Notes: generated from the sequence alone by a model not told the origin. DNA of 64,000 nucleotides from an uncultured Tenacibaculum sp. (GCF_947494125.1 NZ_CANLTU010000007.1:62001-126000), one strand, 5' to 3'. Numbered from the stretch's first letter, positions 16,926 through 29,400 are shown. A program made the numbers and translations.

Positions 16926-16987
16926 ATTTCCTTTTACAATTATGCAACTTATAATTCTTAGTGCTCTTAATAATTTTAGTATTTCTT

Positions 16988-18121
16988 TTAACTAAAAACT
17001 TCCCAATCTTTCCAAACTACTTCTAATCCTTGTTCTTTAAGCATGGTTACCACTTCCTCTGTGCTTCGTTCGTCTGAGGTTTCAAATTGCTCTAGTGATT
17101 GTGGTTCAACACTGTAACCTCCAGGGTTGGTTTTCGATTCTGCACTTATAGAAGTTGCCCCTAAATTAACAATATTATTTCTAAATACTTCACTTTCTCT
17201 GGTTGACATAGATAGTTCTAAATCTTCATCAAATAATCTAAAAGCACATATCAATTGTACCAAATCTGCATCGGTCATTTCAACTTTTGGTTCTAGTCCT
17301 CCTGAATGTGGTCGTAAACGTGGAAATGATATTGAGTATTTTGTTTTCCAATAAGTCTTCTGTAAATATTTTAAATGTAAAGCTGTAAAAAAACTATCGG
17401 CTCTCCAATCTTCTAATCCAAACAATACGCCTAATCCTATTTTATGAATCCCTGCTTTTCCTAAACGATCTGGAGTATCTAATCGATATTCAAAATTAGA
17501 TTTTTTCCCTTTCGGGTGGTGCTTTTTATATTCTTCCTTATGATATGTTTCCTGGTATACTAATACGGCATACAATCCATTTTCAATCAATAATTCATAT
17601 TCTTCTTGATCTAATGGTTGTACTTCAATAGTAATATTAGAAAACTGAGAACGTATTACTTGTATTGCATTTTTTATATATTCAACTCCAACAGTTTTAT
17701 TTGCTTCTCCTGTTACTAATAGAATATGATCGTATCCTTTTTCTTTTAAAAAAGCTACTTCTTTTAATATTTCTGCATCTGTTAACGTTCGGCGCGGAAT
17801 TTTGTTTGTTAAGCTAAAACCACAATACGTACAAATATTTTGACACTCGTTACTTAAATACATGGGAGCATACATTTGTATGGTATTTCCAAATCGCTTT
17901 TTAGTTAGCATTCGGCTTTTTTGTGCCATTTGCTCTAAATATGGTTTCGCAGCTGGTGATATTAGCGCTTTAAAATCTTCTGAATCTAATTTTTCTTTTG
18001 CTAAAGCTTGCTCCACCTCTTCTGAAGTTTTTTCAAAAATACTTTGGAGTGTTGTATCCCAATTATATAGATTGAATACACTCTTAAATGTACTCTCTTT
18101 CTGTTTTTCTTCCATTATCAT
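16988..18121 (-). CDS. thiH: 2-iminoacetate synthase ThiH
   Basis: A 377-residue radical SAM enzyme that splits tyrosine to 2-iminoacetate and p-cresol, feeding thiazole synthesis under an oxygen-independent route. The iron-sulfur motif CxxxCxxC is at C93, C97 and C100 (NECQNICTYCGF), followed by the ThiH-typical VTGEA and the C-terminal Biotin/Thiazole synthase-associated region (SISFPRLRP, LSMSTRE). A second ATG lies two codons in (18115) and is equally possible as the start. Between thiG (upstream) and thiF (downstream) in the operon. Confidence 0.96.
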   Translation of the reverse strand: MIMEEKQKESTFKSVFNLYNWDTTLQSIFEKTSEEVEQALAKEKLDSEDFKALISPAAKPYLEQMAQKSRMLTKKRFGNTIQMYAPMYLSNECQNICTYCGFSLTNKIPRRTLTDAEILKEVAFLKEKGYDHILLVTGEANKTVGVEYIKNAIQVIRSQFSNITIEVQPLDQEEYELLIENGLYAVLVYQETYHKEEYKKHHPKGKKSNFEYRLDTPDRLGKAGIHKIGLGVLFGLEDWRADSFFTALHLKYLQKTYWKTKYSISFPRLRPHSGGLEPKVEMTDADLVQLICAFRLFDEDLELSMSTRESEVFRNNIVNLGATSISAESKTNPGGYSVEPQSLEQFETSDERSTEEVVTMLKEQGLEVVWKDWEVFS

Positions 18122-18163
18122 TGTAAATGAAGTATAGTAACGTAATTCCTCCTTGTAATGACG

Positions 18164-18934
18164 TTAATTTAAAAAACTAGTTAATGGGCTACTTGCTTCT
18201 GCTTCCTTCCTTACAGGTGCTAATTTTGCTTCATAAGCCATTCTTCCTGCTTCTACTGCTTTTTTAAATGCTTTTGCCATTGCTACTGGGTTTTGCGACA
18301 CTGCGATAGCTGTATTTACCAATACTGCATCTGCTCCTATTTCCATAGCATGTGCTGCATGCGAAGGCGCTCCTATTCCTGCATCTACAATAACTGGCAC
18401 ATTAGATTGTTCTATTATTATTTCTAAAAACTCTAATGTTTTTAATCCTTTATTGCTTCCTATAGGTGCTCCTAATGGCATTACACACTGTGCTCCCACT
18501 TCTTCCAAACGCTTACATAAAACAGAATCTGCATGAATATAAGGCATTACTACAAAACCTTGTTTTACCAATTCTTCTGCTGCTTTTAAAGTTTCAATTG
18601 GGTCAGGTAATAAATATCTTGGGTCTGGATGTATTTCTAATTTCACCCAATTTGTTTCCAATGCTTCTCTTGATAATTCTGCTGCAAAAACTGCTTCTTT
18701 TGCCGTTCGTACTCCTGATGTATTTGGTAATAAATTTATTCTTGAATGATTCAAATGCGTTAATATATCATCTTCGTCATTCTGTACGTTTACTCTTTTT
18801 AAAGCAACTGTTATTAGTTCACTTTCCGATGCCAATAAGGCTTCTCTCATTAACTGTGAGGTACTAAACTTTCCTGTTCCTGTAAATAAACGTGAAGTAA
18901 AGTTTTTATCAGCTATTGTTAATTTTGTACTCAT
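18164..18934 (-). CDS. thiG: Thiazole synthase ThiG
   Basis: A 256-residue TIM-barrel enzyme that builds the thiazole phosphate ring from deoxyxylulose 5-phosphate, ThiS-thiocarboxylate and dehydroglycine. The Schiff-base lysine is K98 in [10 protein letters not shown], and the phosphate-binding end is [20 protein letters not shown]. Length is normal. It starts 4 bp after the end of thiE and precedes thiH, consistent with a ThiG-ThiH complex. Confidence 0.96.
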   Translation of the reverse strand: MSTKLTIADKNFTSRLFTGTGKFSTSQLMREALLASESELITVALKRVNVQNDEDDILTHLNHSRINLLPNTSGVRTAKEAVFAAELSREALETNWVKLEIHPDPRYLLPDPIETLKAAEELVKQGFVVMPYIHADSVLCKRLEEVGAQCVMPLGAPIGSNKGLKTLEFLEIIIEQSNVPVIVDAGIGAPSHAAHAMEIGADAVLVNTAIAVSQNPVAMAKAFKKAVEAGRMAYEAKLAPVRKEAEASSPLTSFLN

Positions 18935-18938
18935 AGCC

Positions 18939-19589
18939 CTATTTATTATCTCCCATTTTATACACTTGCTCTTGCGTACTTGGTGCCTTTAAAATTTGAT
19001 GAAAAACTGGAATACTTGTAAAATCGTTAGTTATTGCTCCAGAAACTGCTACTCCATAAACACCTGCTTTTATAATTTCTGTAACGTCATCTAAAGTAAT
19101 TCCGCCAACAGCTATAATAGGTGTTTCTGTTTTTAATTCCTCAACTAATACTTTATACCCTGCAATTCCTATAACTGGGCTTAAATTCTTTTTTGTTTCT
19201 GTATATTGAAAAGGTCCTAATCCTATATAATCTACTTTTTTTTCTAGTAACTTCTTACAATCTTCTAAAGTATTTGCTGTACTACCAATGCTATAAAACT
19301 TCCCCAAATAGGCACGTACTTTTAATGGGCAAGCGTCATTATTTCCTAAATGCACCCCATCAGCATTTACTTCTTTTGCTACTTTATAGTAATCGTTTAT
19401 AATTAATCTTGTTTGGTAATGTCCCGTTATTTCCCTTGCCTTTTTAGCCGTTTCTAAAATTGTTTTCGGGTCTTGTTTTTTTAATCGAAGTTGTACCCAC
19501 TCCGCCCCAGATGAGCATGCTTTTTGAATGTTTTCTAAATGTTCTTCCGGTGTATTTCCTTGTGATATATACTGTAACTTACTTACCAT
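18939..19589 (-). CDS. thiE: Thiamine-phosphate synthase
   Basis: A 216-residue TIM-barrel that joins HMP pyrophosphate and thiazole phosphate to thiamin phosphate. Family motifs visible: VQLRLKKQD (about 32-40), [19 protein letters not shown] (about 64-82), [20 protein letters not shown] and IAVGGI. The pyrophosphate-binding residues are present, unlike in the shorter paralogue at 20407. One base separates it from thiD. Confidence 0.93.
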   Translation of the reverse strand: MVSKLQYISQGNTPEEHLENIQKACSSGAEWVQLRLKKQDPKTILETAKKAREITGHYQTRLIINDYYKVAKEVNADGVHLGNNDACPLKVRAYLGKFYSIGSTANTLEDCKKLLEKKVDYIGLGPFQYTETKKNLSPVIGIAGYKVLVEELKTETPIIAVGGITLDDVTEIIKAGVYGVAVSGAITNDFTSIPVFHQILKAPSTQEQVYKMGDNK

Positions 19590-19590
19590 A

Positions 19591-20358
19591 TTATTTATAA
19601 TTATGAACTCCTAATAAGGTTTCATTTGAATTTAAAAATTGTTCTGTATACCATTTTGCTGCTTTACAAGCATCTTCTAATGATTTTTCTTTTAGCAAAT
19701 TTGCTGCTAATGCTGCTGATAAAACGCAACCACTTCCATGTTTTTCAAAAACTGAATCTACATTTGGAGGAATGTTCATTTTTACAATTTTACTGTAATA
19801 CACTTCATCCCATCCTTTTTTTTCTGTTCGATGTCCGCCTTTTAAATATACGTTAGTTTTTTCTGAAATAAAATCAATTGTTTCTTCTATTGCCTTCTTT
19901 GGAAACAATACTTTTATCTCTTCATAATTAGGCGTTATAAATTCGCACTCTATCAATACTTTTTCTAAAACTTCTAAGTTTTCTTCTGAATGAAATTTAA
20001 AACCTGCACTTGCTTTTAATATTGGATCTAAAATTATTTTTATTGTAGGGTTTAACTTTTTTAAAACTTCTACAATCTCCAATAATATTTCCCACGATTG
20101 AATAATTCCTATTTTAACTACAGATATTGTAAACCGATTAAAGAGAACTTCTATTTGATTTATAATCATTTCCTTTTCAACCCATTTACAAGCTTTAAAG
20201 TCAATATCATTTTGAACTGTTACTGCTGTACATACCGATAATCCATACAAATTATGAGCTTCAAATGTTTTAATATCTGAAGTAATTCCTGCGCCACTTG
20301 AAGGATCTAAACCAGCTATTGTTAGAATGTAGTCTTTAATATCTTTTTTAATAGTCAT
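19591..20358 (-). CDS. thiD: Hydroxymethylpyrimidine/phosphomethylpyrimidine kinase
   Basis: A 255-residue ribokinase-fold enzyme that phosphorylates HMP and HMP phosphate to the pyrophosphate used by ThiE. The N-terminal substrate site reads GLDPSSGAGITSDIKTFEAH (about 17-36) and the anion hole with catalytic aspartate site is replaced by KHGSGCVLSAALAA near residue 212-225 (G-S-G-C motif; C is the usual Bacteroidota variant). It lies one base upstream of thiE and 48 bp downstream of the ThiE-like gene. Confidence 0.93.
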   Translation of the reverse strand: MTIKKDIKDYILTIAGLDPSSGAGITSDIKTFEAHNLYGLSVCTAVTVQNDIDFKACKWVEKEMIINQIEVLFNRFTISVVKIGIIQSWEILLEIVEVLKKLNPTIKIILDPILKASAGFKFHSEENLEVLEKVLIECEFITPNYEEIKVLFPKKAIEETIDFISEKTNVYLKGGHRTEKKGWDEVYYSKIVKMNIPPNVDSVFEKHGSGCVLSAALAANLLKEKSLEDACKAAKWYTEQFLNSNETLLGVHNYK

Positions 20359-20406
20359 TGCGAAACCTTGCTAAATCTTGAAGTTATCTATTCTTTGTTT
20401 AAACAC

Positions 20407-21009
20407 TTACTTCTTTATGTTTTCCTCGTAATGAGACTTTATTTCTTTAAAACTTTCTACTGGATTTTCCGAGTTCCATACACCACCTAAAACCCCTATT
20501 CCTTGAAAACCTAGCTCTAGTATTTCTTTTATCGTTGTTGTATTTATACCTCCCATACCTACAATAGTTTTGTCTATATCGTTTACATCAAAACCTCTCC
20601 CTTCGTATCCTTTTTTTGATATTGATGAAAATACAGGGCTCAATAAATGATAATCAAATTCTATATCACAAACAGCTAATTCTTCTGATTCATGAAATGA
20701 ACTACTCATTGTTTTTCCCAACATATTCAACCCTATAAAATATTGATTTCCATTCTCTAGAGCGTCACGCCTTTTTTGTTCTTGAAAATGAATTCCTTTT
20801 AAATTGAATTCATTAATTAATTCATGAAAATAATGTGTTATAATTCTATCATGATATTGAATATCTATCTCATTTAAAAACTTAACATGCTCTTCATAAT
20901 TTTTATAAGGCTTCCTTAAATGATAATATTCCAATCCTTCTTCAAATAATTGATGTAGGATTTTGATTTCATTTTCTATATCTTTTTCTGGAGCTATTAA
21001 AACAATCAT
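20407..21009 (-). CDS. ThiE/TenI-like thiamine-phosphate synthase family protein
   Basis: A 200-residue TIM-barrel related to ThiE and TenI. The fold pattern is visible: YYHLRKPYKNYEEH (about 28-41), IITHYFHELINEFNLKGIH, YHLLSPVFSSISKKGYEG, and VGMGGI (about 151-156). The HLRKP and HLLSPVF variants replace the ThiE RxK...GP...T residues, so it is more probably a TenI-like thiazole tautomerase or an alternative thiamin-phosphate synthase. Having both proteins in one operon is usual in Bacteroidota. Confidence 0.8.
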   Translation of the reverse strand: MIVLIAPEKDIENEIKILHQLFEEGLEYYHLRKPYKNYEEHVKFLNEIDIQYHDRIITHYFHELINEFNLKGIHFQEQKRRDALENGNQYFIGLNMLGKTMSSSFHESEELAVCDIEFDYHLLSPVFSSISKKGYEGRGFDVNDIDKTIVGMGGINTTTIKEILELGFQGIGVLGGVWNSENPVESFKEIKSHYEENIKK

Positions 21010-21090
21010 GAATTTTTAATTACGTGTTGAGAATTATGAGTTACAAATATCTAACTATATATTAATTTGTAACTCATAATTAACAATTGA

Positions 21091-22968
<1,878 letters not shown>

Positions 22969-22989
22969 TTAGTTGTTGTTACTTATTTT

Positions 22990-23193
22990 TTATCCTCCTT
23001 GAGTTGATTTAATAATTAAAACTTCGTCATTATCCTCAAGGTTTTCTGAAATCCAATTTTCTTTTTTTATGACATTGTTATTTACAGCCAAAGCAATACC
23101 CTTTGTTTGAATTTTTAGAGAAACTATTAATTCCTTTACTGTTAAATTATTTGAAAACTGGTGTTTATTTTCGTTTACTTTAATTAAAATCAT
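22990..23193 (-). CDS. thiS: Sulfur carrier protein ThiS
   Basis: A 67-residue ubiquitin-fold protein ending in the obligatory Gly-Gly (STQGG), whose C-terminal glycine is adenylated by ThiF and thiocarboxylated. The core pattern NLTVKELIVSLKIQTKGIALAVN is typical when read in two parts (19-31, 32-41). First gene of the thi operon, directly behind the TPP riboswitch. Confidence 0.93.
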   Translation of the reverse strand: MILIKVNENKHQFSNNLTVKELIVSLKIQTKGIALAVNNNVIKKENWISENLEDNDEVLIIKSTQGG

Positions 23194-23267
23194 GTTCGAT
23201 ATTTAAAGTAAACTATAGAAGAATATCTAGTACCGATTTACATCGCATACTAAATTTTAAGATACTA

Positions 23268-23346
23268 ACTTTTTCCTACGCTGGTGTTAACCATATCAGG
23301 TTCTAAGGATATTTCTCAAACTAGTTTCCTAGCTACTCCTAAAGCT
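23268..23346 (-). promoter_or_regulatory. TPP riboswitch (THI element)
   Basis: Minus-strand aptamer of about 78 nt: it opens AGGAGTAGC, contains the pyrimidine-sensing TTTGAGA, and has the nearly invariant GAACCTGATATGG / ACACCAGCGTAGG ending. It lies between the promoter and thiS, so thiamin pyrophosphate should shut the whole operon. About 75 nt to the thiS start form the expression platform; I did not find a clean terminator hairpin there, so control could be at translation. Confidence 0.95.
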
Positions 23347-23354
23347 TACAGTTA

Positions 23355-23384
23355 CAAATGTAAGTATTTTTTTATTCAGTTCAA
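23355..23384 (-). promoter_or_regulatory. Promoter of the thi operon
   Basis: Minus-strand TTG (23382-23384), 19-bp spacer, TACATTTG (23355-23362). The predicted start, around 23349, falls just at the 5' edge of the TPP aptamer. Confidence 0.8.
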
Positions 23385-23547
23385 CATATTTGAAACTACT
23401 ATAAAATAATCAAAATTATTCATTCAATAAAAAGAAAAAAACTAAAATATAAAAAGCTAAAAACCAGAACATAAAGGGGTTAAACCCCCTGTAAAAAGAA
23501 ACACTTTGCTATTAGCTTTGGTAACCTAATCACAAACTTTATATATT

Positions 23548-23832
23548 ATGAAAACTGAAACTTTAACAGAAAACCAAACATTAGTTGGAGGATGGTCTCC
23601 GTACACAGCTTTAACTGCAGAAGACCGTAAGGTATTTGATGAAGCTACTGCTGGTTTAGTAGGTGTTAAGTATGCTCCTCAACTAGTTTCTAAGCAAGTT
23701 GTTGCTGGAGTAAATTACCGTTTTAAATGTGAAGCATCTATGCCTCCTTCAATGGTAGTATGGGAAGCTATTGTAGAAATATTCCAACCTTTAGGTCAAA
23801 AACCTCATGTTGTTGGTATTATTCGTTTATAA
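23548..23832 (+). CDS. Stefin/cystatin-like protein (putative cysteine protease inhibitor)
   Basis: A 94-residue protein that looks like a type 1 cystatin (stefin). It shows the N-terminal trunk glycines (LVGGWSP, 12-18), the first hairpin QVVAGVNYRFK (50-60), the cystatin signature QxVxG followed by NY, and a strand order matching stefin. In eukaryotes these elements wedge into papain-like proteases. There is no classical signal peptide, so a cytosolic location is inferred; the first 11 residues are Thr/Glu-rich. A protein of unknown function follows 17 bp downstream and is probably co-transcribed. Bacterial homologues are known to be sparse; target protease unknown. Confidence 0.75.
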   Translation: MKTETLTENQTLVGGWSPYTALTAEDRKVFDEATAGLVGVKYAPQLVSKQVVAGVNYRFKCEASMPPSMVVWEAIVEIFQPLGQKPHVVGIIRL

Positions 23833-23849
23833 TTAAAAAAATAAATACT

Positions 23850-24308
23850 ATGTCTACAATAATTCCACAAGTAATTGATTCTAACAATGAATTAGAAAAA
23901 TTATCAACTGGAGATATCGGTATCATTGCTGAATATGCCTTTCAGAATCCTTATTCTATAAATGGTCCTTTTGGTACAATGAAACTAACACTTTCTAACG
24001 ATACTGTTTCTAATGAAAATATTGCTATTGGCACTATTAAAATTAATACTTTATGGGGACTAGGTTCAACAACTAATCTTCATTTTGAAAGTACTGATGA
24101 TTTTAATGGAAGTACTGGATATACTTCTGTTAATGCTGAATCAAAAGGAACTATTACTATTCGTCCGAATCCTCCGAAATTAATTAGAGCTAAGGTTAAC
24201 ATTTCATTAAAACCTGGGTTTCAAGAAGGCACATTAAGTGTTGAAGGTTTCTTTGAAGACTTTCAAATAAAAGCTACTTATGTTCATTATTCAAATGAGA
24301 ATAATTAA
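23850..24308 (+). CDS. Hypothetical beta-rich protein next to the stefin-like gene
   Basis: A 152-residue protein, no signal peptide, cysteine-free, with alternating hydrophobic strands from about residue 20 to 147 (GTMKLTLSNDTVSNENIAIG, GTITIRPNPPKLI, EGTLSVEGFFEDFQIKATYV). The composition suggests a single beta sandwich. I do not recognise the family. The ATG at 23850 is preferred because it lies 17 bp after the stefin stop codon; an upstream in-frame stretch overlapping the stefin gene is out of keeping with the protein. Co-transcription points to a shared role that cannot be named. Confidence 0.7.
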   Translation: MSTIIPQVIDSNNELEKLSTGDIGIIAEYAFQNPYSINGPFGTMKLTLSNDTVSNENIAIGTIKINTLWGLGSTTNLHFESTDDFNGSTGYTSVNAESKGTITIRPNPPKLIRAKVNISLKPGFQEGTLSVEGFFEDFQIKATYVHYSNENN

Positions 24309-24330
24309 TTTTTCATTTTTTATGAAAACA

Positions 24331-24360
24331 AAAACGAGCCTTATAATAAGGCTCGTTTTA
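24331..24360. terminator. Bidirectional terminator between the beta-rich protein and arginase genes
   Basis: AAAACGAGCC TTAT / ATAAGGCTCGTTTT forms a strong 13-bp stem with flanking A and T runs; it ends both converging transcripts. Confidence 0.88.
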
Positions 24361-24382
24361 TTTTACTGAAATAATTTATCAG

Positions 24383-25336
24383 TTATATTTTCTCAATTTT
24401 TTTAGTTACTTCTTGAAGTACTTCGAAAGCAGTTTCTGCCATTTTATTTCCTTTAAGATCTAATAATGGATTTACTTCTACAAATTCAACACAAGCAACT
24501 TTTTTACTATCTAATAGTTTATTTATAATTGCTATTATTTCATACTGATCGAATCCTTTTGGTACGGGTGTTCCTGTACCGTAAGAAATCATATCACAAT
24601 CCATCGCATCAACATCAAAAGAAACATAAATAACATCGCAATCTGATAATTTATCTAAAGCTTCTTGTACACAAACTTCTAATCCACGGTATCGAACTTC
24701 TGCAACCATATAGTTCTTAATACCATGCTTTTCCATTTGTTTATTTTCTGGCTCTTCTGTATCACGAACTCCAAAAAACACAACATCCTCTGGCATAACT
24801 TTTTGTCCTGGTGTTCCTATGTTCTTCATTCTATCCCATAACTCTGCAGTCTCTCTATCTACATCGTTTATTTGGCAGTCTAAATTATCATCTGCAATAG
24901 CTGCCGATAAAGGCATTCCGTGAATATTTCCTGATGGCGAAGTATAAGGTGAATGTAAATCTCCATGAGCATCAATCCAAACCACACCTACTCTTTTTGT
25001 AGGATATGCCGCTTTTACACCACTTATGGTTCCCAAAGCTGATGAATGATCTCCTGAAATTACAATAGGAAATTTACCTTCTTGTAAATTTACTTTTACG
25101 TGGTTACTTAATCTTTTACATTGATTAAAAACACTATTTATTCGTTTAGCAAATGAATTATTCTTTTTATTGTAAATAGATTCATTTTCTGTAATTACAT
25201 CTTCAAATTCATAAGAATCAAAATAACTACTGCTTTGATTAATCGCTGCTATTTCTATTGCATCAACTCCCATATCAGATCCACGTGTTCCTGCTCCAAT
25301 ATCTGATCTATTTTTAATAATTTTAATTTCTTTCAT
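24383..25336 (-). CDS. Arginase/agmatinase family hydrolase, probably arginase
   Basis: A 317-residue ureohydrolase. The binuclear manganese ligands are visible: SGDHSSALGT (about 92-101), WIDAHGDLHSP (about 118-128) and VSFDVDAMD (about 236-244). The YGTGTPVP stretch after the last motif fits arginase rather than agmatinase, where ornithine and urea are products, but formiminoglutamase relatives cannot be excluded. The ATG at 25336 is preferred to a TTG two codons earlier. It is a single gene: terminators lie on both sides (24331 and 25353). Confidence 0.85.
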   Translation of the reverse strand: MKEIKIIKNRSDIGAGTRGSDMGVDAIEIAAINQSSSYFDSYEFEDVITENESIYNKKNNSFAKRINSVFNQCKRLSNHVKVNLQEGKFPIVISGDHSSALGTISGVKAAYPTKRVGVVWIDAHGDLHSPYTSPSGNIHGMPLSAAIADDNLDCQINDVDRETAELWDRMKNIGTPGQKVMPEDVVFFGVRDTEEPENKQMEKHGIKNYMVAEVRYRGLEVCVQEALDKLSDCDVIYVSFDVDAMDCDMISYGTGTPVPKGFDQYEIIAIINKLLDSKKVACVEFVEVNPLLDLKGNKMAETAFEVLQEVTKKIEKI

Positions 25337-25352
25337 TACCAATTATATTAAA

Positions 25353-25386
25353 TAAAAAAATGTCATTTAAATTTTAAATGACACCT
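25353..25386 (-). terminator. Terminator of gltA
   Basis: A 23-bp palindrome centred on 25372 (TGTCATTTAAA / TTTAAATGACA) with a minus-strand T-run after it, separating gltA from the arginase gene. Confidence 0.75.
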
Positions 25387-25396
25387 TTTTGTTATT

Positions 25397-26683
25397 TTAT
25401 CTTTTACTTAGTTTTACAAAATCTCTGTGGTTTTCACCTGTATAAATTTGACGTGGACGACCGATTGGTTCTTTTCCTAAACGCATTTCTCTCCATTGAG
25501 CAATCCATCCTGGTAAACGTCCTAAAGCAAACATTACTGTAAACATTTCTACTGGAATTCCCATTGCTCTGTATATAATTCCTGAATAGAAATCTACATT
25601 CGGATATAACTTACGTTTTACGAAATACTCATCGTTTAATGCTTCTTGCTCTAATGATTTAGCTATTTCTAAAATTGGATCATCTATTCCTAAATCAGCT
25701 AATACTTCATCTGCAGCTACCTTAATGATTTTTGCTCTTGGATCAAAGTTTTTGTAAACTCTATGTCCGAATCCCATTAAACGGAATGGATCATTTTTAT
25801 CTTTAGCTTTCGCCATGTATTTTTTAGTATCCCCACCATCATTCTTTATCGCTTCTAACATTTCTAACACAGCTTGGTTTGCTCCACCATGTAATGGACC
25901 CCATAAAGCTGAAATTCCTGCTGATAATGATGCAAATAAACCTGCATGTGACGACCCTACTATTCTTACTGTAGATGTAGAACAGTTTTGTTCGTGGTCT
26001 GCATGTAAAATTAATAACTTATCTAATGCGTCTTTAATGATTGGATTCATCTCATAATCTTCATTAGGCTGCTCAAACATCATTTTCATAATGTTTTCTA
26101 CATATCCTAATTTCTTAGATCCATAATTTAAAGGCAATCCTTGTTTTTTACGCATTGCCCAAGCTACTAATACTGGAAACTTAGCTAATATTTTTACAAT
26201 AGCATTATACATCTCTTCTTCAGAATCTACATTTACTGAAGTTGGATTAAATGCTACTAATGCACTTGTTAATGATGATAACACTCCCATTGGGTGTGCA
26301 TTCTTAGGAAAAGCTTCAATAATTTTCTTTACATCTTCATCTACAATCGCTTTTGAACGAATATCGTTATGAAACTTTTCTAATTGTTCTTTTGTTGGTA
26401 ACTCTCCAAAAATTAATAAGAAAGCTACTTCTAAAAAGTCTGCTTTTTCTGCTAAATCTTCTATAGCATAACCTCTATAACGTAAAATACCTTCTTCTCC
26501 ATTTAAAAATGTAATAGCACTTTGGCAAGAACCTGTATTTTTATATCCTGGATCGATAGTAATAATACCTCCAGAAGCTCCTCTCAATGTTTTAATATCA
26601 ATTGCAGTTTCATTTTCGGTTCCAGTAATTAATGGGAACTCATACGTATTTTCGCCAATTTGTAATTTTGCTATATCTGCCAT
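25397..26683 (-). CDS. gltA: Citrate synthase
   Basis: A 428-residue type II citrate synthase that condenses oxaloacetate and acetyl-CoA. Active-site elements are present: GSSHAGLFASLSAGISALWGPLHGG read in two parts (about 245-269) for the first histidines, and MGFGHRVYKNFDPRAK (about 302-317) for the second. The bacterial hexameric type has an N-terminal beta extension, here LQIGENTYEFPLITG. I chose the ATG at 26683 over the upstream in-frame ATG because MADIAKLQIGEN is the typical start. Single gene with its own terminator. Confidence 0.96.
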   Translation of the reverse strand: MADIAKLQIGENTYEFPLITGTENETAIDIKTLRGASGGIITIDPGYKNTGSCQSAITFLNGEEGILRYRGYAIEDLAEKADFLEVAFLLIFGELPTKEQLEKFHNDIRSKAIVDEDVKKIIEAFPKNAHPMGVLSSLTSALVAFNPTSVNVDSEEEMYNAIVKILAKFPVLVAWAMRKKQGLPLNYGSKKLGYVENIMKMMFEQPNEDYEMNPIIKDALDKLLILHADHEQNCSTSTVRIVGSSHAGLFASLSAGISALWGPLHGGANQAVLEMLEAIKNDGGDTKKYMAKAKDKNDPFRLMGFGHRVYKNFDPRAKIIKVAADEVLADLGIDDPILEIAKSLEQEALNDEYFVKRKLYPNVDFYSGIIYRAMGIPVEMFTVMFALGRLPGWIAQWREMRLGKEPIGRPRQIYTGENHRDFVKLSKR

Positions 26684-26819
26684 TTTATCTCTTAAAATTT
26701 TTATTAATGAAGTGAGTTGCGAAGATACCATTTTTTGTAAGATTTTAAAAATTGGTGTCGATAGATTTTTAATATCAAAAAATAAGAACTACCTATAATA
26801 TAATTCGTTAAAAAACAAA

Positions 26820-26848
26820 AAACCTTGTTAGATTAACTAACAAGGTTT
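26820..26848 (-). terminator. Terminator of eno
   Basis: AAACCTTGTTAG / CTAACAAGGTTT, a 12-bp stem with a 5-base loop, followed on the minus strand by a T-rich tail. It lies between eno and gltA. Confidence 0.85.
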
Positions 26849-26870
26849 GAATATATTATTTACTATATTT

Positions 26871-28166
<1,296 letters not shown>

Positions 28167-28181
28167 TTATTTTTAATATAG

Positions 28182-28209
28182 ATTCCCGTGAATTTAAACT
28201 CACGGGAAT
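28182..28209 (-). terminator. GC-rich hairpin between carA and eno
   Basis: ATTCCCGTGA / TCACGGGAAT pairs perfectly (10 bp, 8-base loop). The usual U-tract is missing after the minus-strand arm, so it may be a weak carA terminator or a stable stem in the eno 5' leader, 22 nt before its ATG. Confidence 0.5.
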
Positions 28210-28284
28210 GCTAATTTTATACTTGCTAATTTACTAATTGTGGTTGATTATTGGTTATTTGTATATAACTAATTACGAAAACGT

Positions 28285-29400
28285 TTACGCTCCAACCTTT
28301 GCTTTCTTTATATTTTCTATAAACTGATCGAATAAATATTCTGAATCATGTGGTCCTGGACTTGCCTCTGGATGGTACTGTACAGAAAATACATTTTTAG
28401 ATTTCATTCTAATTCCAGCTACCGTATGATCATTTAAATGTACATGTGTAATCTCTACATCTTTATGAGCTTCTGTTTCTTCTCTATTTATAGCAAATCC
28501 ATGGTTTTGAGAAGTAATCTCACCTTTTCCTGTAATTTGGTTCTTTACTGGGTGATTAATTCCTCTATGTCCATTATGCATTTTATATGTAGAAATACCA
28601 TTTGCTAATGCTATTACTTGGTGTCCTAAACAAATTCCAAATAATGGTAAATTTCTTTCTATAATTTCTTTTGCTGTTTTTTGAGCATCTACTAATGGTT
28701 CTGGATCACCAGGTCCATTTGAAATAAAATAACCATCTGGATTAAAATCGCTCATTTGATCAAAACTAGCATTGTAAGGGTATACTTTTACATAAGCACC
28801 TCTTTTTACTAAATTTCTTAAGATATTTTTTTTAATTCCAATATCTAATGCAGAAATTTTAATTGGTGAATTTTCATCTCCAACAAAATAAGGTTCTTTA
28901 GTTGAAACTTTAGAGGCTAATTCTAACCCTTCCATATTTGGAATTCCTGCTAATTGTTTCTTTAGCTCTTCTATATTATCAGTTTCTGTTGAAATAATTG
29001 CATTCATTGCTCCATTATCTCTAATATAAGAAACTAATGCTCTAGTATCTACATCAGATATAGCAACTAAATTGTGCTTTTCAAACCAATCATATAAATT
29101 GCTATCAGAATCTACTCTTGAATGTGTAAAACTAAAATTACGACAAATTAAGCCTGATATTTTAATACCATCCGATTCATTTTCTTCATTATTAATTCCA
29201 TAGTTACCGATATGTGCATTTGTAGCCACCATCATTTGTCCAAAATAAGATGGATCGGTAAATATTTCTTGATAACCTGTCATTCCAGTATTGAAACAAA
29301 TCTCTCCAGTAGATGTTCCTTCTATTCCAATTGACTTTCCGTAGAAGATAGTTCCATCTGCTAATAGAACTAATGCTTTTTTACGTTGTTGATATTTCAT
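28285..29400 (-). CDS. carA: Carbamoyl-phosphate synthase small (glutaminase) subunit
   Basis: A 371-residue subunit that hydrolyses glutamine and passes ammonia to CarB for arginine and pyrimidine synthesis. N-terminal domain contains GYQEIFTDPSYFGQ; the class I amidotransferase domain has the nucleophile in GICLGHQ (about 249-255) and the His-Glu pair in VQYHPEASPG near 343-352. carB is not in the window, unusual for a gene pair often kept together. Upstream lies the rplQ terminator. Confidence 0.97.
   Translation of the reverse strand: MKYQQRKKALVLLADGTIFYGKSIGIEGTSTGEICFNTGMTGYQEIFTDPSYFGQMMVATNAHIGNYGINNEENESDGIKISGLICRNFSFTHSRVDSDSNLYDWFEKHNLVAISDVDTRALVSYIRDNGAMNAIISTETDNIEELKKQLAGIPNMEGLELASKVSTKEPYFVGDENSPIKISALDIGIKKNILRNLVKRGAYVKVYPYNASFDQMSDFNPDGYFISNGPGDPEPLVDAQKTAKEIIERNLPLFGICLGHQVIALANGISTYKMHNGHRGINHPVKNQITGKGEITSQNHGFAINREETEAHKDVEITHVHLNDHTVAGIRMKSKNVFSVQYHPEASPGPHDSEYLFDQFIENIKKAKVGA

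Larger units (their letters stand above)
23194..23547. other. Divergent intergenic region between thiS and the stefin-like gene
   Basis: The left part holds the thi leader, riboswitch and promoter. The right part (about 23450-23520) holds a dyad GGGGTTAAACCCC at 23476-23488 enclosed by AAAGCTAA (about 23454-23461) and TTAGCTTT (about 23512-23519), which can pair as an outer stem around the dyad. This precedes the stefin-like gene and may be a structured leader or operator. Nothing else is recognisable. Confidence 0.5.

Noticed and set aside
18466..18867. Open frame of 133 codons opposite thiG
   Set aside because: It is Leu-rich antisense sequence created by codon bias of the strongly conserved thiG gene; no homology or start context.
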